Part shown: piece by piece, positions 55,242 to 64,000 of the stretch
Position numbering within the stretch: position 1 is the stretch's first letter
Layout: the number at the start of each line of letters is the position of its first letter
Source: Planctomycetota bacterium
Lineage (GTDB): Bacteria; Planctomycetota; Planctomycetia; Planctomycetales; Planctomycetaceae
Direction of reading: 5' to 3'
DNA: 64,000 nucleotides
Assembly (NCBI GenBank): GCA_014584345.1
Contig: JACTNB010000013.1
Coordinates: forward strand, 124,001 to 188,000
The notes under the pieces: generated by a model
The model's database searches: none
Seen by the model: the letters and a program-made list of their open reading frames with translations, nothing else
Told to the model about the DNA's origin: nothing
Translations under genes and position numbers: made by a program

Positions 55242-56534
55242 ATGCATCAGACGACCGTTTGCCTTGTTCGAGCCTGGCGAGTCGCTCCGTGGGCTTGTCT
55301 GGGGGCGATGTTGCTGCTGGTGTTTGGTCTGCAGGCGACGGTAACGGGGGGAGAGCCCGCCTCGCTGGCGCCCAGTCGGGTCCTCACGCGTGGGCCGTTG
55401 CATCACTGGTTTGGGTATTACGACAAGTTCCAGTTCGATCCGACGGATCGATACGTGTTGAGCATGCAGGTCGATTTCGAGCATCGTTCTCCCGAACCGG
55501 ACGACGTGGTCAAGGTGGGGATGATCGATCTGGCGGACAACGACCGCTGGACGGAGCTGGGGGAAAGCCGTGCCTGGAACTGGCAGCAGGGGTGCATGCT
55601 GCAATGGCGTCCCGGGTCGAATACGGAAGTTCTCTGGAACGACCGCATGGGGGACCGGTTTGTCTGTCACATCCTGGATGTATTCACGGGCAAGAAACGG
55701 ACGATTCCGCATCCGGTTTATTCGGTCAGCCCCGATGGCAAATCGGCCGTCACCGCGGATTTCCGCCGCATTCAGGATGTTCGCCCGGGCTACGGTTATG
55801 CCGGTCCCGCCGACCCGTATGCCGCTGATCTCGCTCCCGCTCAAACCGGGCTGTTTCATGTCGACCTGGAAACAGGGGAAGCGAAGCTGATCATTTCGAT
55901 CCAGCAGATTGCCGAGATGGGGGAAATCCCGAAGCCCGATCCGGCCGTCAAGCACTACTTTAATCATCTGCTTTACAATCCCGACGGGACCCGCTTCATA
56001 GCGCTGCATCGCTGGCAGTACCCGGATGGCAGCCGACTGACGCGGATGATTACCGCCAATCCGGACGGCAGCGACATCCGGATTGTGATTCCGAACGGTT
56101 ACGCGTCTCATTTCATCTGGCGCGATCCTCACCACATCCTGTCACAATCGCGGAACTGGCTGGGCGAAGACCGTTGGGCCAACTTCCTGTTCGAAGATAA
56201 ACCGGGAGGTGGGGAGGTTGCGCAGATCGGCAAGGATGTCCTCGATGGTGGCGGTCATCTGCTCTATTTGCCGGGCAACGAATGGATTCTGAACGATACC
56301 TACCCCAAAACCGCGCAGCGGTTGCAAACCCCTCACCTGTATCACGTGGCCAGTGGCCGACGGATCGACCTGGGACACTTCCACCTGCCCGCGGAATACA
56401 AGGGAGAGTGGCGGGTCGATACTCATCCCCGCCTCAATCGGGCCGCGGAATTTGTCTGCATCGACGCTCCCTATCGGGATGAAGGGCGTCAACTGCACCT
56501 GATTGATATTCGCCAGGTACTGAGGCAACAGTAA
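55242..56534 (+). CDS. Secreted beta-propeller protein of unknown function
   Basis: A 430-residue exported protein. The signal peptide covers about residues 1-35 (VAPWACLGAMLLLVFGLQAT). The rest is a WD40/TolB-like propeller: HHWFGYYDKFQFDPTDRYV, then repeats with WRPGSNTEVLWN, SPDGKSAVTADFRR, YNPDGTRFIALHRW, NPDGSDIRIVIPNG. The opening HxWFGYYDKxQFD block is a recurrent feature of this planctomycete-style family. Ligand and partners are unknown. It precedes the two-lobed hydrolase gene by 74 bp on the same strand, suggesting an operon. Confidence 0.82.
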   Translation: MHQTTVCLVRAWRVAPWACLGAMLLLVFGLQATVTGGEPASLAPSRVLTRGPLHHWFGYYDKFQFDPTDRYVLSMQVDFEHRSPEPDDVVKVGMIDLADNDRWTELGESRAWNWQQGCMLQWRPGSNTEVLWNDRMGDRFVCHILDVFTGKKRTIPHPVYSVSPDGKSAVTADFRRIQDVRPGYGYAGPADPYAADLAPAQTGLFHVDLETGEAKLIISIQQIAEMGEIPKPDPAVKHYFNHLLYNPDGTRFIALHRWQYPDGSRLTRMITANPDGSDIRIVIPNGYASHFIWRDPHHILSQSRNWLGEDRWANFLFEDKPGGGEVAQIGKDVLDGGGHLLYLPGNEWILNDTYPKTAQRLQTPHLYHVASGRRIDLGHFHLPAEYKGEWRVDTHPRLNRAAEFVCIDAPYRDEGRQLHLIDIRQVLRQQ

Positions 56535-56608
56535 ACCAGGGGCAGAGGTTCGACGCGACCGTCGTTCGCCATGTCCCATTCCACAGTGAAATTCGCCGGG
56601 AGTCTGTT

Positions 56609-58690
56609 ATGACACGTATCGGGGGGTGGCCTTTGTTGCGGTGGGTGCTGTTGCTGGCGATGATCGGCCCGAGCGTGGTGAACGACTGTGAAGCTCAACC
56701 GGGCGATTATCCGTTTCTTGGTTTCGTGCGGGCGGAGGCGAAAAAACTGCGGGGCGGCGACCAGCCTTCCGGTTCGTTGGAGGAATGGAATTCGGCACGG
56801 TCGGCACTCCGCGCGCGTCTGCTGGAAGCCTGGGGCGGCTTTCCCGAACGTCCCTGCGATCTGCAGCCTCGGCTCATCGAAACCATCCCCCGCGATGGCT
56901 ATCGCATCGAGAAATTGATTTTCCAGACCCTGCCGGATGTGTGGATGACGGCCAATGCCTACGTACCGGATCTGCCTGGCCCGTTGCCTGCCGTCTTGTG
57001 CGTGCATGGACACTGGCGCGAAGCCAAAACGTCGCCGCACATTCAATCGCGCAGCATCGGGCTGGCGAAGCTCGGTTTCTTCGTGCTGGCCGTCGATGCC
57101 CTGGGAGCCGGCGAACGGGGACTCAGCCCGGCGGGCAACGAATACCACGGCGAGATGGTGGCCGCCACGCTGCTCCCCGTGGGTAAGCCCTTGAGTGGTT
57201 TACAGGTTTACGAGAATCAGCGGGCCGTCGATTATCTGCTCACGCGAAGCGAGGTCGATCCGGCACGAATTGGCATCACCGGCGCGAGCGGCGGTGGGAA
57301 TCAGACGATGTACGCGGGCGCCTGGGAGGAGCGTTTCCAGGCAGTTGTGCCGGTCTGTTCGGTTGGGAATTACCAGGCCTATCTGGGAGCGGCCTGTTGC
57401 ATGTGCGAAGTGGTGCCGGGGGCGCTGCAATTCACGGAAGAAGGGAACATTCTGGGGCTGGTGGCCCCGCGCGGGCTGATGGTGATCTCCGCGACCGACG
57501 ATTCCCATCAGTTTTCCCCGGGAGAGGCCCGTCAATCGATTCTAGCAGCAGCCCCTCTGTTTGGCATGTATCAGGCATCCCGCTCCTCGCCCGTGCACAC
57601 GGTGATCAAATCGCCCCACGATTACAACCAGAAGATGCGGGAAGCCATGTACGGCTTCATGACATTGCACCTGAAGCAGCAAGGCAATGGCGAGCCGATC
57701 CCCGAACCTGCCCACGAAACGCTGGAACCCGAACGGCTGCGTTGCTTTCCTGGCAATACCCGACCGGAAAACTGGCTGACGATTCCCCAACTTGCAGCGC
57801 GCGAGGGACGCGTTTTGCTGGCGGGACATGAATCGTTGAAAAGCCGGAACGCCTGGGGGCCCGGCATCGCAGCGCGGCGTGCCGCGCTCGATCGCAAGTC
57901 ACTCGGAGGGACGGCCCCCCGGCAGCCCCGTGTGTTGCAGCGGACCTTGGAGGAAACAGGCCTCGAGCGGATCGCCTTCGAGCCTGAACCCGGCATTCAA
58001 CTCGAGATGACGCGACGGCCTGCGAAGACGGTCCCGAAGCCAGCGGTCGTGTTGCTATTGAATCTCGAACCGGAGTGGCCGGAGCAACTCGGTGAACTCG
58101 AACAGGCACTGCGGGCCGCCGGGGGAGAGGTGGTGGTTCTTTCACTACGTGCCACAGGTTCCCGGCAGTATCCGCGAGACCGCGTGGGACGGGCACCCGA
58201 TCACAACACGGCGGAATGGTCGCTGTGGCTGGGCAGGCCGCTGCTGGGGCAATGGGTCCTCGACGTTCGTGCCAGTCTCGATCTCCTGGAGGAGATTCAT
58301 GGAAAATCGACCCCGTTCGCTGTGCTCGGGCACGGTTCCGCCGGTTTGATCGCCTTGTGTGCAGGGGCGCTGGACGAGCGCGTGGCGCACGTGGCTACCT
58401 GGAACTCACTGGCCAGTTACGTTACGGAACTCCCCTACGAACAACAGCGTCTGGGGACTTTGGCCCCCGGCATTGTGCGGGATGTGGGGGACGTGCCCCA
58501 ATTGGTAACGCTGCTGGGGGGACGCAAGGGGACAATCGTCGGCGGGGTCGATGGCCAGGGGCGTCCCCTCTCCCGGGAACAACTTCAGGCGGCCTACGCC
58601 TTCGCGTCCAGGCAAAGCGATGCCAGCCTGCTCCAGATCACAGCGGTGCTCCCCGTTGATGAACTTGCCCGGCGTTTGCTGGTTCCCTAG
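56609..58690 (+). CDS. Secreted two-lobed alpha/beta-hydrolase, acetylxylan-esterase-like
   Basis: A 693-residue exported protein with two hydrolase-like halves. The N-terminal signal is LLRWVLLLAMIGPSVVN. The first lobe (to about residue 360) shows LPAVLCVHGHWREAKTSPH, IGITGASGGGNQTMYAG with the nucleophile Ser, the Asp in ISATDDSHQFSP and a His in VIKSPHDYNQK. The second lobe, about 430-693, is a shorter fold with AVLGHGSAGLIALC, where the G-x-S-x-G elbow is degenerate (HGSAG). It probably deacylates polysaccharides. It follows the propeller gene, which has the same strand and a secretion signal. Confidence 0.82.
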   Translation: MTRIGGWPLLRWVLLLAMIGPSVVNDCEAQPGDYPFLGFVRAEAKKLRGGDQPSGSLEEWNSARSALRARLLEAWGGFPERPCDLQPRLIETIPRDGYRIEKLIFQTLPDVWMTANAYVPDLPGPLPAVLCVHGHWREAKTSPHIQSRSIGLAKLGFFVLAVDALGAGERGLSPAGNEYHGEMVAATLLPVGKPLSGLQVYENQRAVDYLLTRSEVDPARIGITGASGGGNQTMYAGAWEERFQAVVPVCSVGNYQAYLGAACCMCEVVPGALQFTEEGNILGLVAPRGLMVISATDDSHQFSPGEARQSILAAAPLFGMYQASRSSPVHTVIKSPHDYNQKMREAMYGFMTLHLKQQGNGEPIPEPAHETLEPERLRCFPGNTRPENWLTIPQLAAREGRVLLAGHESLKSRNAWGPGIAARRAALDRKSLGGTAPRQPRVLQRTLEETGLERIAFEPEPGIQLEMTRRPAKTVPKPAVVLLLNLEPEWPEQLGELEQALRAAGGEVVVLSLRATGSRQYPRDRVGRAPDHNTAEWSLWLGRPLLGQWVLDVRASLDLLEEIHGKSTPFAVLGHGSAGLIALCAGALDERVAHVATWNSLASYVTELPYEQQRLGTLAPGIVRDVGDVPQLVTLLGGRKGTIVGGVDGQGRPLSREQLQAAYAFASRQSDASLLQITAVLPVDELARRLLVP

Positions 58691-58692
58691 TC

Positions 58693-58875
58693 CGGATTTT
58701 ACACCCGGGTCAATAAATCAGGATTGCTGACCTCGGCGAACCAACGGTGCCCGTGAGGAGGCGGAGGTTCGCTTGAGTCCGTTAACTCCCACTGGTATCC
58801 ACTCCAGTGGAGCTAGTGTCGGGCGAGTCATTTCGAGATGCTGCGCCCGCGTGGCCCGCTTCCTCACGGGCGGGA
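58693..58875. repeat. CTAG repeat family, diverged copy with outer arm 1
   Basis: Begins with outer arm 1 (58699-58740, GGGTCAATAAATCAGGATTG). A diverged left arm follows (about 58745-58766, GCCCGTGAGGAGGCGG; CTAG has become CCAA), then a different core and a right arm (about 58852-58875, GTGGCCCGCTTCCTCACGGG). Outer arm 2 is absent. It lies directly after the hydrolase gene. Confidence 0.7.
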
Positions 58876-58883
58876 AATTCGGA

Positions 58884-59090
58884 CTAAGGGGAAATTGCAC
58901 CGGGAGACGGCGCGTATTGCTGCGGGTAAACGTTTTTCGGCTGAGTCATGGCCTTGTGATAAGTGCTGCTGTAGCCGCCGGGCAGGAGATAGTCGGGCGT
59001 GGCGCACCCGGAGAGCAGGGCGAGAGCGAGCGCCAGCTGTCGCGCGCGGTGGGAGAACAAATATCTCACACCGTTCCAAATGGGTGCCAT
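58884..59090 (-). CDS. Small lipoprotein
   Basis: A 68-residue minus-strand protein with a lipoprotein signal: HRARQLALALALLSGCATP, with lipobox LLSGC. The mature part is short and proline/tyrosine-rich (PDYLLPGGYSSTYHKAM, then NVYPQQYAPS). The start MAPIWNGVRYLF at 59090 is chosen so that a basic n-region precedes the hydrophobic helix; a longer frame to 59183 exists. No domain is recognised and the ribosome site is weak. The stop lies nine bases from the repeat at 58693-58875. Confidence 0.5.
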   Translation of the reverse strand: MAPIWNGVRYLFSHRARQLALALALLSGCATPDYLLPGGYSSTYHKAMTQPKNVYPQQYAPSPGAISP

Positions 59091-59457
59091 CAGAACCGAA
59101 AGTCCGCGGCCCACACCAGCCCACGGGGCAACGGGAGACCAACAAGATATTTCTGGCATTGTGGACATCGATTCGAGTACCATGCAGTAATCGAGAGTCA
59201 GGCCCCGGTCGTGTTGCCAGGGTTGACTCGCGGGAATGTTGGGGGGAGGATTTGTCCAGACGAAAAGGCTCGGTTGTCCCTACCGGGACTGCCCTGCTGC
59301 GCCAGGTTGGGAGAGTATCGCCAGATTCCCGTCGTGTGGGGAGAGATTCCGACACTGTGTAAAATTGACAATTTCCCCGCGGAAACCGTCTCCGCGGAAT
59401 CATGCCTGTTCCACATGGACCTTGGAAACAGCATCCCCCTTAGTGGAGTCCCATCGC
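59091..59457. other. Divergent region between small lipoprotein and ABM-domain gene
   Basis: A 367-bp gap with no supported gene, RNA or repeat. The ABM frame is open leftward but the translation there has no family similarity. Confidence 0.5.
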
Positions 59458-59814
59458 ATGGTATCCGAAAACTTGCACCCGCTGGCCCAGGAAGTTTCAA
59501 ACCAATTGGGGCAAAGCGCGGGGTCGTTCATGATGTTTGTGTCCTTTCGTACCAAGCCCGATGGCGTCGGCGCTTTAATCGAGGCATTCCATGTCCCTTT
59601 GACCGAAACCATTAAGGAGGAAGGGAATTATACCTACCGGCTGGCCCAGGACGCGCTTCAGCCCGAGCAGTTCGTCGTGGTGGAACATTGGCGTGACCTG
59701 CAGGCGCTGGATGCACATCTGAAGCAACCGTACCTCGCGCAACTGCTCGCGGACCTCGATCCGATCCTGGCCGAACCGCCGCATGTGCGGGTGATGATCG
59801 AAAAGTTCTTTTGA
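59458..59814 (+). CDS. Antibiotic biosynthesis monooxygenase (ABM) domain protein
   Basis: A 118-residue dimeric ferredoxin-like protein. The ABM core begins MMFVSFRTKPDGVGALIEAF and ends VVVEHWRDLQALDAHLKQPY, with the EHW and H-x-x-x-P/H segments of the family. Members are quinol monooxygenases or small-molecule modifying enzymes; this one is not assignable. ATG at 59458 follows GGAG; about 24 N-terminal residues precede the domain. The stop codon lies inside a hairpin at 59812-59840. Confidence 0.8.
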   Translation: MVSENLHPLAQEVSNQLGQSAGSFMMFVSFRTKPDGVGALIEAFHVPLTETIKEEGNYTYRLAQDALQPEQFVVVEHWRDLQALDAHLKQPYLAQLLADLDPILAEPPHVRVMIEKFF

Positions 59815-59840
59815 CCGGACGGAAAAACCACGTCCGGTCA
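59812..59840 (+). terminator. Hairpin over the ABM stop codon, possible terminator
   Basis: TGACCGGACG (59812-59821) and CGTCCGGTCA (59831-59840) form a perfect 10-bp stem with a nine-base A-rich loop. No T-tract follows, so it may stabilise the transcript end or act with Rho rather than be an intrinsic terminator. It starts at the stop codon. Confidence 0.55.
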
Positions 59841-59953
59841 CCGAACCATAAGTGTCCGCCGGGGTTAAGGGAAATTCCCCTTGACTTGCCTACCTTTCCT
59901 TCATCCAATACGTGCACTTGGCAGAGTTTCGAGATGAAGGAAAGGATTCCGGT

Positions 59954-61441
59954 ATGTTCTCCATGCTCTCGTGGGTTCCTGATGTTCTCGCCGCGCGCGA
60001 TCGGATGGTCCGATTTCTGGCGGCGAGCTGCTTCCTGCTGACCTTGAATACCGGCGCACAGGCCGCGGATCCCTTCCCGCCCGTGGAAGCCTTGCCCAAA
60101 CCTGCCGAGGCGGCATCCGAAACAGGCAAAGCCGAGCCCCCCGCGGAGACCACGCCTCCCGCCAGCACTCCTCCCAGCGAAGAAACCGTGCGCCAGGCGG
60201 AAGAGCACTACAAACGAGGCACGCAAGCAATTCAAGCCAAGGACTGGCAGACGGCCATCACGGCCCTGGAAGCCGCCGTGAAGGCCATTCCCGACAAGGG
60301 GAACTATCACCACGCACTGGGGGTGGCCTACATGGGCGATCAACAGGCAAATGCAGGCTGGTTTCATTTTCGCCAGGCAGTGCGTCTCACGCCCGATTAT
60401 GTTCCCGCCACGGTCGATTTCATGAAAACCTGGAAACTGCTGGATGCGCAAGGGGTTTTCAATGTTGGCACACCGTTGCCGCTGGTGGCACAAACCCTGG
60501 GCAAGCCCGATCAGGCGGACGACCAGGGGAGCCGGTTGCGGCTGGTTTATGGCTTCATGTCGCTGAACTTCATGAACAGCCAGTTGTTTTCGATTCTCGA
60601 CTTGCGCAGTCTGCCCCCCGAAGGCTTGCATGCGGTGGATGGGCTGGCATTTGATCTGGATCGGGACCAGTGGAAGGTGGCCTATCGCCTGCTCTCATCA
60701 ACCCAGGGGAATACGGAATACGTGCCCACGGACCAATCGCTGCAAAGTTGGACGCAACTGTTTGCCAGTCAGCGATTCATCAATACGTCTGCCACGTCCT
60801 CGGCACGGGATGTGATGCAGGGAATTCGGCAGCGGCTGGAGTCCGGATTGAGCAATGTCGAGTTTGAAGTTCTGAAAGACGAGCCTGGCGATGTCCTGTT
60901 CACGTGGAGCGTGCCCCGCAACGAGCAACGCCCCGCGCAGCAGGAAGTCGTGCGGATTGTGAGCGGGGAAAGAGACATTCACCGTCTGGCTTATTCTCGC
61001 AAGGGGGAAACGCTCGATAAGGAGGGGCTGGAACCCTGGATAAAAATGCTGGCGGAGGCGGAATTGATGACGGCCGCCGAATTGCGGGCTTACCTGGCAC
61101 GCGAGGAGGAAAAACAACAGGAAGAACAACTCCGCGAGATTTCCGTGCAGATCCTTTCGCGGCAATTCGAGTTAATCCGCGAGGGGAAGACGGACGAACT
61201 GAAGGTCTATTTTGTCGATTCCGCGCGGGAAAAAATCACGCAGGAACTGCTCGAGCGGGTCTCCCCTCGACTCGATCAACTCAAACCCGAGGAACTGGTC
61301 GATCAGGTGGACCTGACCACCGAAGCCTCGGGGTTGAAAGCCCGACTACTCGACAAGCAGGGGACTGTCTTCACCACGCTGATTCAGTCGGAAGGCCGCT
61401 GGTTCGCCGAGAATGTCTGGCTGGAAACCGTGATCAAATAA
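59954..61441 (+). CDS. Exported TPR-repeat protein of unknown function
   Basis: A 495-residue protein. AAGGAAAGGA precedes the ATG at 59954; a second in-frame ATG at 60005 starts MVRFLAASCFLLTLNTGAQA, the best signal peptide, so the first 17 residues may extend the signal. A low-complexity Pro/Ala/Glu linker (about 45-85) leads into TPR helices (EEHYKRGTQAIQAKDWQTAI, KGNYHHALGVAYMGDQQANA). The C-terminal half has LVYGFMSLNFMNSQLFSI and a DUF3887-like final domain (QILSRQFELIREGKTDELK, FTTLIQSEGRWFAENVW). Role unknown; periplasmic or outer-membrane-associated is likely. Confidence 0.75.
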   Translation: MFSMLSWVPDVLAARDRMVRFLAASCFLLTLNTGAQAADPFPPVEALPKPAEAASETGKAEPPAETTPPASTPPSEETVRQAEEHYKRGTQAIQAKDWQTAITALEAAVKAIPDKGNYHHALGVAYMGDQQANAGWFHFRQAVRLTPDYVPATVDFMKTWKLLDAQGVFNVGTPLPLVAQTLGKPDQADDQGSRLRLVYGFMSLNFMNSQLFSILDLRSLPPEGLHAVDGLAFDLDRDQWKVAYRLLSSTQGNTEYVPTDQSLQSWTQLFASQRFINTSATSSARDVMQGIRQRLESGLSNVEFEVLKDEPGDVLFTWSVPRNEQRPAQQEVVRIVSGERDIHRLAYSRKGETLDKEGLEPWIKMLAEAELMTAAELRAYLAREEEKQQEEQLREISVQILSRQFELIREGKTDELKVYFVDSAREKITQELLERVSPRLDQLKPEELVDQVDLTTEASGLKARLLDKQGTVFTTLIQSEGRWFAENVWLETVIK

Positions 61442-61620
61442 ACCCCGGGACCTCTCCGCAAGACCCCATGCCCATTCTGCCCGGGGTTCTCAACGCGCCC
61501 GCATCCCGGCGGGCGAGGGACGAAAGACGCCGCCAGGCATCCCCAGATTGACGAGAAACCTGCCAGACACTGGTGGAACGTGCGGCTTTCGAAGCCTGCC
61601 CGGGAAAATTCACTGGCCGA

Positions 61621-63417
61621 TCACCCGGGGAATTCCGTTTCCCCCCAGAGCGCCAAATTGAGTAGGGGCCACAGCCACAGCCCGGCTGCCGCCGGATTTC
61701 CCGCCAGCTCCTGCAGGGGATCTGCCTCAAACAGTTCCGCCAGCAAGGGGCTGCCGCCAATGGTTTCCCGCACCCAGTCACTCCAGCAGGATCCCAGCCA
61801 GACGGGGACCGGCGTGGGGAAACTGGCCTTCGCGCGATCCGCGATGGATGCGGACAACCGCTGTTTTGCCAACTGCCGCAGCAGCCATTTCCCTTCCCCT
61901 CCAGGACTCTCGCCGGGGGATGGCCGCAGGCAATAGTCCGGCGGCAAATTCCAGAACTGCTCGACGAGACGATGATCGGTAAACGGAACGCGGGCTTCGA
62001 GCGAAGCGGCCATTGTTGCCCGATCAAGCCGCGACAACAGGGATTCCAGATTCACGCGATGCAACAGGCCCAGCAGACCGGAAAAGCCGGCACGACTTCC
62101 TCCCGCCGCCTGAACACGATCGCTATAATAGCCATGGATCTCCCGGTAGGACTCCTCGGGATCCTGGCGCAACAGCAGTTTGAGGCCCGCCAGAGGGATC
62201 AATCCTGCCAGGGCCAGGTAACGATCCACCAGTCCGCGTGACGAGGGTTGCAACTCCCCGCCAGGCAGTCCCAGGCCGTGGATGGCGGCATAACCCCCGA
62301 ACAGTTCGTCTGCTCCTTCTCCTCCCAGCACGACTCCCACGCGCTGCTTGAGGGACCGCGCCAGATGAAAAATGATAACATCCGAGGGCGTTGCCAGCGG
62401 TTGCCCGGTTTCCGCGATCAACTCCCGCCAGGAATGGCGATAATCCCGCTCGGTGACGGGAACGGTACGAAAATCGCAACCCAACAGCGCCGCCGAGGCA
62501 CGCGCCCAGGTGGACTCCGTCTGTTCCGCGGAGGGCTCGCCGCAACCGCATTCCGCCACAAAGTTCGGCCCGAGTTCTTCTCGGACATAACTTCCCAGCA
62601 GACAGGAATCGACACCTCCCGACAGCATCATCCCCACGGGGACATCGCTGACCAGGCGGCAACGCACCGCCTCGCCCAAGGCTGCATCCAAGCGTGTCAC
62701 CTCCTGTTCCGGCAGGCCAAAACGGTTCCCCACGGGATAGTCCCAGTAGCGTTCCAGACGCGTGCCGTCGCGATCCTGAACCAGCACGTGAGCCGGCGGG
62801 AGTGAGAGAATCCCCTCCCGCAACGTCTCCGACCCGAGCGTAACGCGGAGAGTCATCAGGTAATGCACGAGCGCGCGAGGGTTGATCCCGCCAGTCATTC
62901 CCGCATGCCCGCTCAACACGTTCGGGCTGCTGGCAAACAGTAGTTCGTGTCCACGCTCGGCATAATACAGGGGTTTAATGCCAAAACGATCGCGGGCCAG
63001 GATCAGGCGTTGCCGTGCCGCATCGTAGGCGGCGAAGGCAAACATGCCGCGCAGGTAAACAGGTGCTCGTGCTCCGTAAACCTGCAGGGTTCTCAAGAGG
63101 AGTTCCGTATCGCAATGGGTTCGCGGCGGTTCGGGAAATTCCACGCTGGTCAACTGCCGCAACTCCTCGGTGTTGTACAACTCCCCGTTGTAGACAAGAG
63201 TCCAGCGTCCATCCGCGGAGACCCAGGGTTGTTGTCCCTGGGAGGGATCGCGAATGGCCAGCCGGCGATGCGCCAGGACGGCCCGGGGATTGATGCGCAC
63301 CAGCCCGGCGTCGTCGGGTCCGCGGCGGCGCATGCGATCGCGCAGGTCCATTACCTGGGCGTCGGTCAGCGAAACGGGGCGTGCATCGGTGCTGACGATT
63401 CCCAGAATTCCGCACAC
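61621..63417 (-). CDS. asnB: Glutamine-hydrolysing asparagine synthetase
   Basis: A 598-residue asparagine synthetase (or close amidotransferase). The initiating GTG is followed by Cys2 (MCGILGIVSTD), the nucleophile of the class II glutaminase domain after Met removal. Other glutaminase motifs are RRGPDDAGLV, VYNGELYN and RDRFGIKPLYY. The C-terminal ATP-pyrophosphatase domain has MMLSGGVDSCLLGSY and LGGEGADELFGGY. A strong AAGGAGGTG ribosome site at 63423-63431 fixes the GTG start, so Cys2 is correctly placed. The rhodanese gene lies upstream on the same strand. Confidence 0.93.
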   Translation of the reverse strand: MCGILGIVSTDARPVSLTDAQVMDLRDRMRRRGPDDAGLVRINPRAVLAHRRLAIRDPSQGQQPWVSADGRWTLVYNGELYNTEELRQLTSVEFPEPPRTHCDTELLLRTLQVYGARAPVYLRGMFAFAAYDAARQRLILARDRFGIKPLYYAERGHELLFASSPNVLSGHAGMTGGINPRALVHYLMTLRVTLGSETLREGILSLPPAHVLVQDRDGTRLERYWDYPVGNRFGLPEQEVTRLDAALGEAVRCRLVSDVPVGMMLSGGVDSCLLGSYVREELGPNFVAECGCGEPSAEQTESTWARASAALLGCDFRTVPVTERDYRHSWRELIAETGQPLATPSDVIIFHLARSLKQRVGVVLGGEGADELFGGYAAIHGLGLPGGELQPSSRGLVDRYLALAGLIPLAGLKLLLRQDPEESYREIHGYYSDRVQAAGGSRAGFSGLLGLLHRVNLESLLSRLDRATMAASLEARVPFTDHRLVEQFWNLPPDYCLRPSPGESPGGEGKWLLRQLAKQRLSASIADRAKASFPTPVPVWLGSCWSDWVRETIGGSPLLAELFEADPLQELAGNPAAAGLWLWPLLNLALWGETEFPG

Positions 63418-63422
63418 GGCTG

Positions 63423-63431
63423 CACCTCCTT
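63423..63431 (-). promoter_or_regulatory. Strong ribosome binding site of asnB
   Basis: AAGGAGGTG on the minus strand, five bases before the GTG start codon. It decides the start so that the catalytic Cys becomes residue 2. Confidence 0.8.
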
Positions 63432-63491
63432 GTCGACCGGTCCCCGCGCGGGCCTGCAAACAGGCCGGGGACTCCCGCGGAATTTATCGAT

Positions 63492-63824
63492 TCAGTAACG
63501 GGGCAGCCCCGGATCGATCGATTGCGCCCATTCATCAATCCCCCCCGCCATGCTTTTCACATTGTGAAAACCTTGCGAGTGCAGCCAGCGGGCCACGCGC
63601 AGACTGCGTCCTCCATGATGACAATACACCACGATCTCGTCGAGCTTCCGTGGATGCAGTTCGTCCACGCGTCGAGACAGTTCACTCAGGGGCAGCAATT
63701 GGGACGGCTCGATTCGAACCAGATCGTATTCGTCCTGTTCGCGGCAGTCGAGCAGCAGGAAGGCGTCGTGGCGGGCCAGTTTTTCATGGACTTCGCGGCA
63801 AGTGATTTCGAGAGGATCGGACAT
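63492..63824 (-). CDS. Rhodanese-like domain protein
   Basis: A 110-residue single-domain rhodanese. The active-site cysteine is Cys68 in EIVVYCHHGGRSLRVA, forming a six-residue loop. The CH2A-type motif LLLDCREQDEYDLVRI is also present. It transfers sulfane sulfur or acts as a redox or binding module. The start MSDPLEITCREV is at 63824. It lies upstream of asnB and downstream of a DUF1501 gene, all on the minus strand. Confidence 0.9.
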   Translation of the reverse strand: MSDPLEITCREVHEKLARHDAFLLLDCREQDEYDLVRIEPSQLLPLSELSRRVDELHPRKLDEIVVYCHHGGRSLRVARWLHSQGFHNVKSMAGGIDEWAQSIDPGLPRY

Positions 63825-63906
63825 GAATTTCCAAGGAATCGCTGGGTTCTGGTGATGACGCGGGACAACGCTACGATCAGATCGCCTGGTGGCGATCCCT
63901 CGAAAT

Positions 63907-64000
63907 TCAGGCCTGGATCAAATCCTTAACGACCTTCCCGTAGATATCGGTCAGCCGGAAATCGCGACCGGCATAACGGTAGGTCAGTTGCTCGTGATTG
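63907..64000 (-). CDS. DUF1501 family protein, C-terminal end, cut by window edge
   Basis: Only the last 30 codons are in the window. The minus-strand reading is NHEQLTYRYAGRDFRLTDIY followed by GKVVKDLIQA and TGA at 63907-63909. The Y-R-Y/F-A-G-R-D-x-R-L-T-D-V/I-x-G block is the recurring C-terminus of DUF1501 (sulfatase-like, Tat-exported) proteins, which are abundant in planctomycetes and often paired with DUF1549/DUF1553 proteins. The rest of the gene lies outside the window. Confidence 0.7.
   Translation of the reverse strand, partial: NHEQLTYRYAGRDFRLTDIYGKVVKDLIQA

Overview
The window looks like chromosome from a member of the Planctomycetota (inference from gene content). It carries Tat-exported Gfo/Idh/MocA oxidoreductases, a DUF1501-type C-terminus, a PIG-L deacetylase, large secreted hydrolases and beta-propeller proteins, futalosine-pathway menaquinone genes, a bacterial formylmethanofuran dehydrogenase-type subunit, and heptose synthesis genes. 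Genes are mostly single or in operons of two to four, on both strands, with wide intergenic gaps. I saw no phage, plasmid, CRISPR or defence island, and no tRNA or rRNA.

Layout. 1-4.7 kb: 2-oxoacid dehydrogenase E2 and E3 genes (the E3 gene runs off the left edge), a sulfotransferase, an ABC ATPase without a permease and a GNAT acetyltransferase. 4.8-11.8 kb: a lipoprotein, a small conserved-looking protein, a XerC/D recombinase, csrA with a clear terminator, an oxidoreductase and an MBL-fold hydrolase, with three copies of a composite inverted repeat between them. 11.8-16 kb: mqnE and a UbiA prenyltransferase (menaquinone), a VOC protein and an aldolase-like protein of unknown function. 16.3-16.8 kb: a decayed group II intron without an intact reverse transcriptase. 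16.9-25 kb: Tat oxidoreductase, an M19 dipeptidase homologue lacking part of its metal site, PIG-L, a methyltransferase, a PhoD-like phosphatase and hflX. 25-33 kb: aroH, argF, argD, purH, and a heptose operon (hldE-waaF). 33-37.8 kb: an isolated fhcB, a c-heme DUF3365 protein, a nuclease-fold protein, and a cupin/GDPD pair. 37.8-43.5 kb: a tight operon of sialidase, PfkB kinase, a fused TctC-TctB receptor and TctA, read as glycan-derived acid scavenging. 43.8-54.8 kb: housekeeping genes (nusB, ribH, rho, coaE, pgk, hisS), an ECF42-type sigma factor and several less-known proteins. 55-64 kb: secreted propeller and esterase proteins, a TPR protein, asnB, a rhodanese and the tail of a DUF1501 protein.

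The most unusual signal is the composite repeat. Two full copies (about 6512-6755 and 11341-11580) share two distinct outer arms, two 28-bp inverted repeats ending in CTAG, and an 80-bp core. The core has opposite orientation relative to the outer arms in the two copies, as expected if the segment between the inverted repeats can flip or was inserted both ways. Partial copies lie at 7943-8099, 34570-34640, 43700-43833 and 58693-58875.
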